Below are positions 11,244 to 22,400 of a stretch of DNA of 64,000 bases, one piece after another (position 1 is the stretch's first letter; the number at the start of each line of letters is the position of its first letter). This stretch comes from Synchiropus splendidus (lineage: Eukaryota > Chordata > Actinopteri > Syngnathiformes > Callionymidae): the NCBI RefSeq assembly GCF_027744825.2, contig NC_071334.1, positions 32,401,437 through 32,465,436 of the forward strand. The letters run 5' to 3'. The notes below the pieces were generated by a model that saw only the letters and a list, made by a program, of their open reading frames with translations, ran no database searches and had not been told where the DNA came from. The translations under genes and the position numbers were made by a program.

Positions 11244-12545
11244 TCATATTTCGGACTCTCGACGATAGGATCGCTGGTCCATTGCTCGGGTGGCCTGTAA
11301 GCGTTCAAACTCATGCCGACTGTTGCGGTCTGGACTGAGGTTTGCCAGTGCCCTGCTGCCACCACCAACGTCCTCCTCTTCCTCGTCACGATTGAGGAAG
11401 GCAAGTTCATTTTCATAGCAGAAGGCGTTTGAACTGGGCACTAGGAACTTGTTCTCCACCATGTCCTTGGCACTGCATCGAGGAGTGGACGGGACCTCGT
11501 AGGTTTTATGAAAGTGAGAGTAATCCACCTTGTAAACATTCTTCTCTTCGAACAAGACCGGCTCGAACCGGTGACCCCAAAGAATCTCCGAGGCCAGGTA
11601 GGAGCTCCGAGCTTGTGTGGTCATGGCAGTGGCTTCTACCATTCCTTCTAAAATCACAACAATCTCAAAGTCTGACGATTCCAAATCCTGTTTGCCGATC
11701 CCAAAAAGTGGACTCTCCTCATCAATCTCATGAAGAATAGTGATCGGGGAAACTAGAAAAATCCTATCCAAACCCTTGTCAAAGCCCACGTTGATATCAA
11801 TCTGGTCCAGGGGGATATACTCTCCCTCGTCAGTGATTCGGGGTTTTATAAGCTGCGCCCTCACGTGAGCTTCTACGATGTGGCTCTTGCGAAGGTTTCC
11901 GACCCTCCACATGAGGCACAGCTTTCCGTCCCGCATGGCAATGACGGCATTGTGGCTAAACAAAAGTGTCTGCGCTCTCTTCTTGGGCCTCGCCATCTTA
12001 GCCATGATAGCGCCGATCATGAAACAGTCAATGATGCAGCCTACTATGGATTGGAAGACCACCATGAAGACCGCGACCGGACACTCCTCGGTTACACAGC
12101 GGTAGCCATAACCAATGGTAGACTGTGTCTCAATGGAGAACAAAAAAGCAGCCACAAATCCATTCACCTGTAAAACACAGGGTGTGAAGTTGTCATCTCC
12201 GGCTGGATTGTCCAGATCCCCGTGCAGCAAGGCGATCACCCAGAATGCCAAGCCAAAAGCCAACCAGGAAACCACAAACACAAGGGTAAAGACCACCAGC
12301 ATCCATCGCCAGCGAATGTCAACACACGTGGTGAAGATATCAGCCATGTAGCGCTGCGACTTGTCGTCCATGTTGGCAAACTGAACATTGCACTGGCCAT
12401 TCTTTTTGACGAAGCGATTGCGACACTTGCGGCGCGTGTGAATTTTGCCATTGCCAAAGCCGTTCATGCCATGCATGGTAGTGAGGCGGAGTCCTTCCTC
12501 TTCTGATGACACAATGCTGTAGCGGTTGATCCTTCCTACACTCAT
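11244..12545 (-). CDS. kcnj12: Inward-rectifier potassium channel Kir2.2-like (KCNJ12 type), single coding exon, 433 aa
   Basis: Tetrameric plasma-membrane K+ channel subunit that sets resting potential in muscle and neurons. The start is the first in-frame ATG (12545-12543), reading [18 protein letters not shown], the typical Kir2 start; upstream in-frame codons to 12644 begin at TTG and are not used. Features by residue: TM1 about 80-106; extracellular Cys123/Cys155 pair; pore helix and filter with T-I-G-Y-G at 143-147; TM2 about 157-183 with the rectification Asp at 173; PIP2-binding PKKR at 187-190; a conserved cytoplasmic domain; the FCYENE export motif; and the PDZ ligand SEI at the C terminus. 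[32 protein letters not shown] and [18 protein letters not shown] favour Kir2.2 over Kir2.1. The residue before the filter Thr is Ser (S142), where mammalian Kir2.1/2.2 have Thr. An AG acceptor at 12675 implies a 5' UTR intron. Confidence 0.94.
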   Translation of the reverse strand: MSVGRINRYSIVSSEEEGLRLTTMHGMNGFGNGKIHTRRKCRNRFVKKNGQCNVQFANMDDKSQRYMADIFTTCVDIRWRWMLVVFTLVFVVSWLAFGLAFWVIALLHGDLDNPAGDDNFTPCVLQVNGFVAAFLFSIETQSTIGYGYRCVTEECPVAVFMVVFQSIVGCIIDCFMIGAIMAKMARPKKRAQTLLFSHNAVIAMRDGKLCLMWRVGNLRKSHIVEAHVRAQLIKPRITDEGEYIPLDQIDINVGFDKGLDRIFLVSPITILHEIDEESPLFGIGKQDLESSDFEIVVILEGMVEATAMTTQARSSYLASEILWGHRFEPVLFEEKNVYKVDYSHFHKTYEVPSTPRCSAKDMVENKFLVPSSNAFCYENELAFLNRDEEEEDVGGGSRALANLSPDRNSRHEFERLQATRAMDQRSYRRESEI

Positions 12546-12674
12546 GCTCTCACTCGCCACAGGGCCACAGAAGTCCAGGCGTGTGACGTTGATCCTTAAA
12601 GCTCGATCATCTGAGGATGCAAATGAGCTGCAGTCAGGGAGCAACGCTCCACTACTTTGGCTTCACTCCAGGCT
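12546..12674 (-). other. kcnj12: 5' UTR part of the kcnj12 coding exon
   Basis: A polypyrimidine tract and CTACAG acceptor lie on the minus strand (complement of 12675-12680), so the exon begins at 12674 and carries 129 bp of leader. Kir2 genes typically have the whole ORF in one exon after noncoding 5' exons. Confidence 0.6.
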
Positions 12675-13033
12675 CTGTAGAAAAATAAAAAAGACAAATT
12701 ACCAGAAGCATCTCATTTTATTCATAAACACGAACCGGCAGGAGCAGCTGACCATTTCACGGACCTATGATCTATTCTGAGAAAACTGTCCTCATTTTCA
12801 AGGATAGGCTCTCAGAGGGGTGCAGGTCTTTCACATCCAAAAATAGGGGGTAGGGGCAACACTATTTTAGAAGTAGCTGTCAATTGGAATAGTTGGCAGT
12901 TTTTGCAAATATGAGATGGGTGGAGACGATCATTTGCAGTGATGGTGAATGAAGGAACCTGTAGAGGTGAGTCATAGAGATGGAATTAATTTATTAAAAG
13001 GGAGCTGGACTGAGGGCATTTTGGCTTCAAATT

Positions 13034-13037
<4 letters not shown>

Positions 13038-13077
<40 letters not shown>
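13038..13077. repeat. Poly(A) tract
   Basis: About 40 consecutive A. It could be the tail of a retroposed element, but nothing recognisable precedes it. Confidence 0.9.
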
Positions 13078-13080
<3 letters not shown>

Positions 13081-13446
13081 ATATTTTAGTTTTGATCAGT
13101 TATATGTTACAAATGACTTGGAGGCTAGATAGTTTGGACACATAGAAGAGACAGAGCTAGAAGCTAAAAGAAGTTGTGAGTAGTGATGAAGACAGAAAAT
13201 AAAGAGATTAGGATGTGACTGGGGACGATGATGGAGGAGGCTGACTCGCTGTCACAACCTGGACAGGAAATGTGTACAAAGGGACAAAAAACAGTCTGAT
13301 ATTTTCATTTGGCTGTTTGTATAAATATGCAGAAATTTCCATGCCACTGCTCCAAAATCATGTTGAGTTGTCAACGTAACACAACAGACAAAAATGTAAA
13401 AATCTAATGCTGTTAAAGAAATAGATAGAAAATGAAATAGCTTGGG

Positions 13447-13448
<2 letters not shown>

Positions 13449-13528
<80 letters not shown>
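13449..13528. repeat. (AT)n microsatellite
   Basis: About 40 AT units followed by a short GA run. Confidence 0.95.
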
Positions 13529-13532
<4 letters not shown>

Positions 13533-15295
13533 AGAGAGAGAGAGCTTCAAATACATGGCAAATATTTTTGCAATAGCAAATCTACTAGCAATTTACTTCA
13601 AAGTACTCATTTAATATTTTGTTTTGCAAAAAGCAGTTGTTTTGCTTTGAACTTTATCACACAAAATCCAATTGCTCCTCACTGAAGAGTCCTCATCTTT
13701 TCATGTCAGGTGAAGAGACCCACTTCAGTGGCCTGGCTTCTCATCCAAAATTGCTGATTTAATGGCTACTGCTTTTCAGGATGTTTTTTTTTTGGGTTAT
13801 TTTTTACAATAAAGAGCGCTAGTCTGAATGCAATGAACGATGTGTCATAAATGAGAGCTGACTCATATTACTTTCTGATGGAGGTCTGTTGCTTTTATTT
13901 CACTAATTCTTGAATAAGTTCATCGATGAAGTTTTTGACTTCCAACAACAAAAGAGTTTTGCAATGGTAGTATAGGATGTGTGTCTGAGTGCGTTAGTTC
14001 AATCCAGAGGGACGACTACGTGTGCCATGGACACAGATGCTGTTTAAAGGTGCGAGGACAGGGACTTTATTGACCCCATTCTGTTGACATATGCAGCAGT
14101 ATTAATCATGTTGTGAAATGAAAACAAGTTGCACCATAAAAATCCAGTGCTCAGTTTAATTGTATCTCCTGTGCAGCGATCTGTTCTTAGGGTTCTGGTT
14201 CCACTTGATTTATTCTCCATTACTAGAAAGTGGACACAGCAGCAGGAGAAATTATGGGACATCTCATTCCATGCCTCGATAGTTTTGATATCTTGTTTTA
14301 AGCATGCAAAATCGCTTAAAATAAAGTTTATTGTTATAATTGTTCTTTAAAAAATAAATAAAAATTGCAAAAGACTGACAAAATGCATCTCCTTGGTGGA
14401 GGTCTTTAAGTGGAACACAATGTTGTACTGAAGAATTTAACACGAAAGATGTCAGTGATGCTCTTCCTGCACGTCCAATGACCTGGCCGCTCAATTTTGT
14501 GCCTCTGGGTCATGACCTTTTTGGCACCAGGGAGCAGGACTGAAGCCCTGATGGGTGAAGAATACATTAATCGCCTGGCCACCTCCGGCCTCTCTTTGCC
14601 TGCCTGCTTCAGACCCACAAGACTTGACAAATCACCCGTGTGCTCTCTCAAATCCCAGGCGAGCATGGTCTGCTGCTCTCCCAAACTAATCCTCTTCTCT
14701 CACATTGTTTCAGGTGAGAGCTTTGGGACGCAAAGTTAGACTCGCACCCCGCTTGAAAGTTCATTTGAGTTCACATCTCTATACATGTATGAACTTAATA
14801 CCAATATGTCTTCAACAATCAAATCTTACCTCACAATAGAAAAATCTTTGTATAAAATTTGTTTTCTATTCATCATCATATTTCTTTAAAATTTCCAAAA
14901 TGGCCGCCTTGCTCAAAATGAACCGAAAAAGCAACAAGGACATCCATAAATGACCTTTAGCGCCCACAAATCTGTTGCAACAAAGTTATCTTGACTTGCA
15001 TGTCTTGCCTTCAAGCAGCTGAACTTCATAAGCTGAGAGAGTTTCTCAGCTTTTTAAAACTGAGGAAGTAACTAAGGGCTAAGTTCCCTCAATTCTTATT
15101 CGTTTCTTATTTTTGAGATTCATTAGATGTTATGGTAAGGCAGCGTCTCCTGAGAACCACCTAACCTCCACCAAGGGTCCGTTCATCTGGCCACCTGAAT
15201 GTGGTCTTGGAGCCGTCCTTCACTGCTTGGAGAACAGAAAGCATCAGCAACTGGTAACTGGCTGTTCTTCAGGAGTGGAGACACAAAGCACGTTT

Positions 15296-15790
15296 ACATG
15301 AGGCTTCAGAAAACCAAATTATTGCAGTAGTCCAGCTAAGTTCGCATTTTTAAAATGCACGCAAACGGCTTAGCCGGTCTTAGATAGCTTGACTAAGCTA
15401 GCTAGCGTGTAGCCGAGTAGCACGACTATGATCGGACTGGATGAAGCTTCAGCTACACAGCAGAAGTAAACAAACTCCTGGACTAATCACGGTCTAATGA
15501 TGTCTAATAACCTTCTATACACTGGAGAAGTCGTGTGTGTGTGTAACCTGATGCAGTGTGTGTGCCTCTTAGCCGATGTCTGCGGTTGAACACGTAACAA
15601 ACCTGATACCAGCTGTGTTTTGTAACTCGTGATGACGATGATTTGCAGATGTATAGAATGTTGTACATCTGCATTCACGCAGAATGTTTTGGCCTGTTCA
15701 CACAAGAATATTGGAGGATGGACATTTGTTGGTTTAAGGTGCCGACATTACCAGCATGTTAGTAACTGTTAGCATGGTTGCTAAGTTAGT
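15296..15790 (+). repeat. Dispersed repeat family Z, copy 1
   Basis: Shares a long series of blocks with 29135-28685 (reverse orientation) and with 32600-32670 plus 33409-33560. Blocks include AACCAAATTATTGCAGTAGT, TAGCTTGACTAAGCTAG, GACTATGATCGGACTGG, GCAGAAGTAAACAA and GGTTTAAGGTGCCGAC. No ORF. Probably a nonautonomous DNA transposon, with this copy and the 28.7 kb copy about 85-90% alike by eye. Confidence 0.7.
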
Positions 15791-16127
15791 CAGGGCTTAC
15801 ACTCATTCTATCATTCTTGTAATACAAAGACAAAAGAGTTCCTTGAATATTCAATGTAATTCAGAAAAATCCAGGAAAATCCAGACATCTGGTGACAGAA
15901 GCGTGTTGACAATGGGCACCATGGTTGCGACCTGTCAGTTTTGTCTGCTCTTCTTCTACTGACAGTAGAACCAGAAGGAATGAAGAGCTCCCAGCGCTAC
16001 CTTGCAATGAAAAAGAGCAGGTTCGAAAAAATAAAATCACATGCAAAATATTCACACGAAAAATATGCGTCCGATGTGCAAGGACCTTTTGTCGGGCTAC
16101 GGTCTGCATGTCACTGTACTCACTGCT

Positions 16128-16184
16128 TGAATATACCTATATATATAGATATATATCTATATATATATCTATATATATAGATGA
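16128..16184. repeat. AT-rich palindromic repeat (TATAGATATA type)
   Basis: Self-complementary run of TATATAGATATATATCTATA units; a cruciform-prone microsatellite. Confidence 0.7.
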
Positions 16185-16639
16185 AACATGGGATACCCTT
16201 CCTGGCTGAACTCTTGTCATGTCTTTTGAACTTTGTTCACCCTGTCATTTTACTCTGGAAGTCAAAATGTTATACCCCATACCTGGACCCATCAGGAGTA
16301 TCTCCAGAGGTTGAAACCATTGTACTCGAAACCTGTGGATATTGAGTGGGTGTGGTGGAAGGTCTCTACCCTATACCAGAGGATGGACTTCCAATGTGTG
16401 TTCGTAACATCCGGCCTCCAGGAGTCTCCTGCTGGCCATAATTCCCTCACCTCCTCTGCAACGTCAATATATCTTTAATAGACTAAGGCAAGATTTAATG
16501 TTTAGCATGTGAATGGAGGCTCCATTGGCATGTTCCATACCGTTCACTCGCTTCTCGAGGCTGCCTCATGTCGCTATTCATTTTAAAACGTGACTTGGTA
16601 AATCAGTTACAGCACTCTCCACTGACAAATGGAGCTGAT

Positions 16640-16740
16640 AGATGGGATAAGATAAGATAAGCTAGTCCTTTATTCCTCCCATAATGGGAAAATTTGGCTT
16701 GTCACAGCAATGAGTCACAATGAAGAAAATGATCAATACA
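16640..16740 (+). repeat. Fish dispersed repeat fragment (GATAAGATAA...CCTTTATTCCTCCCA)
   Basis: GATAAGATAAGATAAG followed by AGTCCTTTATTCCTCCCA and GGGAAAATTTGG is a widespread ray-finned fish repeat end; the class is not certain. Confidence 0.5.
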
Positions 16741-18730
16741 ACAATGAACACAGCTCATCTGGAGCTTGTGTTGGGCACCTGTCAGCAACATGTGAGTCGG
16801 AATTCCATCAGGACGTCAGGGTTACATAACTGAGACGAAGCCCAAGCCAACACATTGTCTCATGGTCCCATCACTTCATGCATGACCATGACCGATCACT
16901 ATACCAGCCCGTATTCATGCGGTGTCCGGTGTCCAGTGAGATAGCTGTTTGAGTTGTGTGTCTGTGCGGTCATTAGATAAGTGCGCCAGAGTCTCGGCTG
17001 AAGTTGAACCGAGCGGCCTCTAAATCAGAACAAGTTGAGATAAAAGTGTTGGGTTGAAAATAAACTTCAAGTGCTACTAATTCATTGTTTGATTTATTCT
17101 GATTCTTCCATCTTTAGGGAATATTTTTAGAGATGCTCATCAAGGCACAGATCAGAACATGGGACCAGTATGCAGTATTGAACGAAATCATTCTACATGG
17201 CCTCATCCAATGGAAAAAATGAGAACAGTGTGAGAGGGAATCATGCGAGGTAACTTCCTTGATCAGAGTCAAGTCACTAGTAGAGTTGAAAATGTATTCG
17301 TTTGTTCTGAGAAATGTAGCTGTCACTGTCACTACTTCGTTCACCTGGACAGAAGCCAAAAGGCTTTAGCAAAGTGAATCCGTCAACATTGAAAGGTGGG
17401 CATGCCTGGAAATACTATGCTTATTTGAGTTATTATTGAGTTAGTATTACTGTAATGTTGTAATATGTGGCTACCAGTGTCATTGCGTTGTAGTTTTCTT
17501 TTCAAGCTCTTTCAAAATACTAATAATGTCATCAATTTACTGTGGCGTTTTAACGTGGCATTACACGTCGATGTGTTTATGCAATGCAGTTTAGAATGGA
17601 TTCGCGAGGGCCTTGCCTGAGAGCCGTCACTTACCTGACTGGGGTCTGAAGCAGCAACGTACAAACGTCCTCGTTGCTACCCAGTGTTTGTAAACCTGCA
17701 CATAGTGCTGTTGGATTCCATTATATCACAGCAAATCATCGTCTCTATGACTGGTTTGCGAGCTGCATTTTGAGTCAGCTTTTATTCTGGACTTTTTGCT
17801 TTTTTTTTTTTTTTATTAAAAAAAAATAATAATAATTAACATTTATTGTCTGAGCTTCACAGCTATTAAGTGTAATGTATTACTGATCAAAGATGAAGTG
17901 ACAGCGACAAGCACACGTTGATAAAATCCCAGTCAATGACCTGTGGTGACCTGGGTTGCGTAAGCTCTCATAGAGATGATGGGGCAGATCATTCGGACAG
18001 CTTGTGGTTGATTAGGTTGAATACTATGAATAATTGGCCTCACAAACTAATGGAAAAGGATTTGTGGGACACAGAAGACGCAGAAGTGGAGTGGGTACTT
18101 CATCGGGAGAAGGAAACCGAGCTGGGCCACTATGAGATCTAGCCACCTCCCAGGGCCATTGTGAAGGAAGAGTTCAGGATCAGGTGTCGCATTTTCCTAT
18201 AGCGCACCACGCGGAACGCATCATGTCTCAAGTGACCTGCAGGTATTTTCCTATAGAAAGTGACACCACTCCAATACAGTGATACTAGATAATGACAGAT
18301 CTTCATAAAACACCTGTTTTTATGTGTGAACTAACCTCCATGAATGGCTCAACACCTTTTGTCGTCCCAATATCTGTGGACATGTTTTTCCATGATGTTG
18401 TCAGACCACTTTCTAATACGCTCATGAATACACTCATGTAGATGTTTCTATATTATGATTTTGATAATAGTGCGACTATTACCTAAAACATCTCCGCGCG
18501 TCTTAAATAAGAAGCCAATGGATTAAGTGACCCCCATAAGCAGCTTTGTCATCGACTCTATTTTTACACCCATAATCTTCTAAAAATAATCAACCCTAAG
18601 TGCATATGCTTCCATATAATAACAGCAGTGCAAATATGAGACATTTGTTTTATACATTAACAATAATATAATATAATACAATACATATTTCTGATAGTTT
18701 GATAAATTATTAAGATTCATATATATATCC

Positions 18731-18845
<115 letters not shown>

Positions 18846-18891
18846 TTCATAAAGATGTCACAACAACATTAAGAGTGTAACAGTGCCTTAC

Positions 18892-19120
18892 CCTTCTAGC
18901 GACAGTTCATCCAGGTGCCTGAACTAAAAGGCTGAATCTTCTCTCCCGGTGTCCATCATCAGCCAAACTGATGCATCCTGGAGCAGCTGTTCCGGCTCTG
19001 CTTCACTTTAATTCCGGAGAAACGGCACCCTCATCCTGAGAAGGACACTCAGACCGACTTTGATTTTCTTCATCCTTGTTGAGCTCTCTTATTTCAGCAG
19101 GAGCAACCACAACCTAATGT
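18892..19120 (-). other. kcnj12: Candidate noncoding first exon of kcnj12
   Basis: On the minus strand the segment ends GCTAGAAGG followed by GTAAGG (donor). It is the only strong donor seen upstream that sits next to GC-richer, promoter-like sequence. A 200-bp polypurine tract (minus strand) lies just upstream at 19270-19470. The 5' boundary is arbitrary. Another gene or no gene is possible. Confidence 0.35.
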
Positions 19121-19269
19121 CATTCAGTCATTGGTGGAAATGTCCAAAATGAAAAGTAAATTCTTCAACTGTTCTGCCGTCATCTTCTGAATCATCCTTC
19201 TCCCACTTTTCCAAATATGAACGAGGAACACTACAGGAGACGGCGCTCTTTATCAATCTTTTTGCAATC

Positions 19270-19470
19270 TGATCCAAGTGGACTGCAGTTCTCTCTCTCC
19301 CCCCCTCTCCGACTATATTTCTTGTGCTTTACCTTCCGACTCTCTCGTCCTCTCTCTCCCCCCCGTGGTGTTTCAAACGCTTGCATTTGTTACCACCCCC
19401 TTGTTTCTCTTTCTCCTCCCCTCCTCTCTTTCTCTGCCTCCTTTTGTCATCTCTCCTCCTCACTCCCGCC
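19270..19470. repeat. Polypyrimidine/polypurine tract
   Basis: Dense CTCTCTCT, CCCCCC and CTCCTC runs on the plus strand with few purines. Could lie in the kcnj12 promoter. ORFs called through it are composition artefacts. Confidence 0.6.
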
Positions 19471-22400
19471 TCATGGCACCACCACTTGATGCACTGATGT
19501 TTCATTCAAAAACACCGAGCACCATTGTGGGTAATCACAAGTTACTTGAAAGTAAATTAAGTGGTCATTGGAAAGACGAGACTCTCTTGAAAAAAAAAAA
19601 ACAGCAATGAAGAAAGTCCCTTTTTCACCATTACTAGTAAGCGCTCGTCATTTTACTCACTATTTATGTAGTATGACCAGGTCATACAGTGAATATTTAA
19701 TAGCCATGCTGATATATTGCCTGCGGCTGGATACATTATACTTCTGGATGATGTGTCTTGGTGCAAGAGATGAGTGTCACACTTGTCAACAACAACTCAT
19801 CTGACATATTTGACAGGAGCATGTGTGAACCAAAACTGCACTGTAAATGTGAGTGTTCAACTCTTTTTCTGGAGAATTTACATTTGAGTTTTGATGTTAA
19901 AAACGTCCTTCTTTCTTCTTTCCTTCTTCCTTCCTTCTGACAAGCTCCAAACAAATAAGAGGTAACTTTTTTAAGATAAAGAGGATGACCCTAGTTTAAA
20001 GTAGCTTTCATTTAGCATGGGATTTTATTGCTCCTTATGAGCGCCTTCTTTTGACATTCATGTAAAAATTGTACATGTCTGCATAGGAAAGTATATGGAT
20101 AAGCAATTATAGTTTGAGCTTCATTTCTGGAAGAATTATTTCAAGAAGAACATGCCAGTCCAAGTGTACTACTTCCTGTTTCATAGCTATGTGTGAATGA
20201 AATAATTTCAAGTCATGCATTTACTGGATGGCTATCTGGTTATCTAACTGTACTGCCTGAGAGGACAGGTTTTGGGGTCTTGTTTGATTAAGCAAGGTAC
20301 TTTTTAAAACTCAAGTGATTTTTCTTCTTTTTTTATATCTGTCAGAGACCCATCACAGGAAGAAGAACTGTGTTTTTCAACCTCTGTAAAGACACGCCAC
20401 ACTTCATTCATTGAAAAAATCCAGAGGCACACCACCAATGGCCAAAGCACAAGTCTTAGTCCAAAGTCCTGCAGAAAATCCCTTTCAATTTGTGAAAAAC
20501 TGTTGCTCATGACTTGGCTATTTTGGTATGCTACTTTCAGAAACAAATGATTTTATTCTAATTTGGGGAATTTTCCAGACAAATCTTTAACATTCTTTGC
20601 CCCAGTGTCCTAACAACAGTAATTCTTTCTGTCTTAACATTTTGGAGTACATTTATTTGGTTCCGCATTTTTTTTTTAGCCAATTTTTAAACCACAAAGC
20701 AAACTTTGATGGTATACGAGTGTCAATTAATTTTTCACCTGAGACGTCATGTTAGCTCTGTCTTTGGCGTTGCGGATCCAACAAGGAACACTCCGTCATT
20801 CTGTCGTGAAAGTGTGTGGTAAATTAGAGCCGCACCCGGTTTAAAAACAACTTGAAGTTGCGCATTTGACCGGCTTCTTTGCTGCGAGTGTGTGGGAAGA
20901 GGCGCACTACTGCGACTGATGGACAAGTCTGCGCATCAGCATAGATCTATAGTGTATAGAAAGAATGTGAGCGGATCCTCAGACCTGGCAGATCGTCAAC
21001 ATGTTGTGATTGTTCATAATTTAATGTCAACATGTTGCCCACCTCCACGACACAGTGGAAAACATGGAAAACCAAATCATAATCTCTCTGCAAACCATTT
21101 TGTGGAAAGCTTTCTCAGGAGATGCTTGTTTGGGCTTCTTTGCTATCATTGCTGGACCTGCGACTCGAAACAAGATGGCCTAGCAACGGCAGGACTCTTT
21201 TTATTAAACGCATTTTTGGCATGAGATTCCTCTTCGACGCTCTGGTGACAGCCTGAGAATGAGACGTTTTCATTGATGAGCAGTTGTCAGTGTAACAGTA
21301 GTGAGATGACAGAGGGCGCCGAAGAACTGAATCACTTCTAAATACAGAATGTTTTCGTCGCATCACTGATGATCCAACGTTACTTTTGTTACACTCTCAG
21401 TTTGTCTTCATTTTAGACCACGATTTTAGGGTAATCTGTGAATTTGATGATCACCATGTCACCAGACACATTTAACACAGTATTGAGCGACATCAGTAGC
21501 AGTACAGCGCCTCATGCTGCAGTGTTTTTTAAAAGTTGAAATTAAGGAGACAGAAAAAAAACCCCAAAATGATCATTTTCAGTGTCAGTTGCTTGTGAGA
21601 TTGAAACAGTGGAGCAGACTAGAATCAGCAACGTCTCTTCCCTTTTCAGAACAGCCAGGTGTAATTTGCATTAATAAGAAGGAGCCTAAGAATAAACCAT
21701 TCACAATCCTTCCGCTGATAGAAGCGGTGCCACTGCCTTTTACAATGGATATGGCTCTGGGCTTAACTCTGCTGACCTATTACAGCTGACAGCTCAATAT
21801 CACATGACCGAGCCATGGCATCAAAACATTTTGCTGCTGAACTTCACTAATGCTGCATGAGTGAATGGTGATGTTCAAGTATCTGTGATTTTTAATAATT
21901 TGGTCCCAACGAATGTACAGCTTCACGTGTCTCCAGATCGGCAGGATTTTTGCCCGACAAACCCGCTGCATCCTGCACATCGGGACTCCTTTTAAAGCTC
22001 CCATGCTGCATTTTTCTCAAGACTCCTGTCTGATGCTGCTATTTTAGGCTTTGGAGACATTCCTGTTCATTTCATTTTGCAACTTCATTTCTTGTCAGCA
22101 GGGCTTAGAAATGTGATAGTACTGTACTCAGGCTGGCTGGACAAGCTGTGAAAAGGGCCACTTGTTCTTTAGCGCAGCTGCTTGTTGTAGAGAGGAACCA
22201 GGGGAGAGATGCTTGGATGTCTATACTTGGACTGTGGAAGAAGATGATGTGTAATCGCACTTCAGATACCCTACAATCACACCACACATGACGTAAATTT
22301 AAGAATCTGTAAATTTGTCATTGAATAAAAATGTAGAATTGTACTTAATAAGCACTGCTTTCATTAAACACACACATTCGGTGACATCATCTGACTACGT

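Noticed and set aside
12546..12644. 33-codon N-terminal extension of the Kir channel
   Set aside because: The extension would begin at TTG, not ATG; the first in-frame ATG (12545) gives the standard Kir2 start.
11429..12780. Several plus-strand ORFs of 75-103 codons
   Set aside because: They are antisense shadows of the kcnj12 coding exon.
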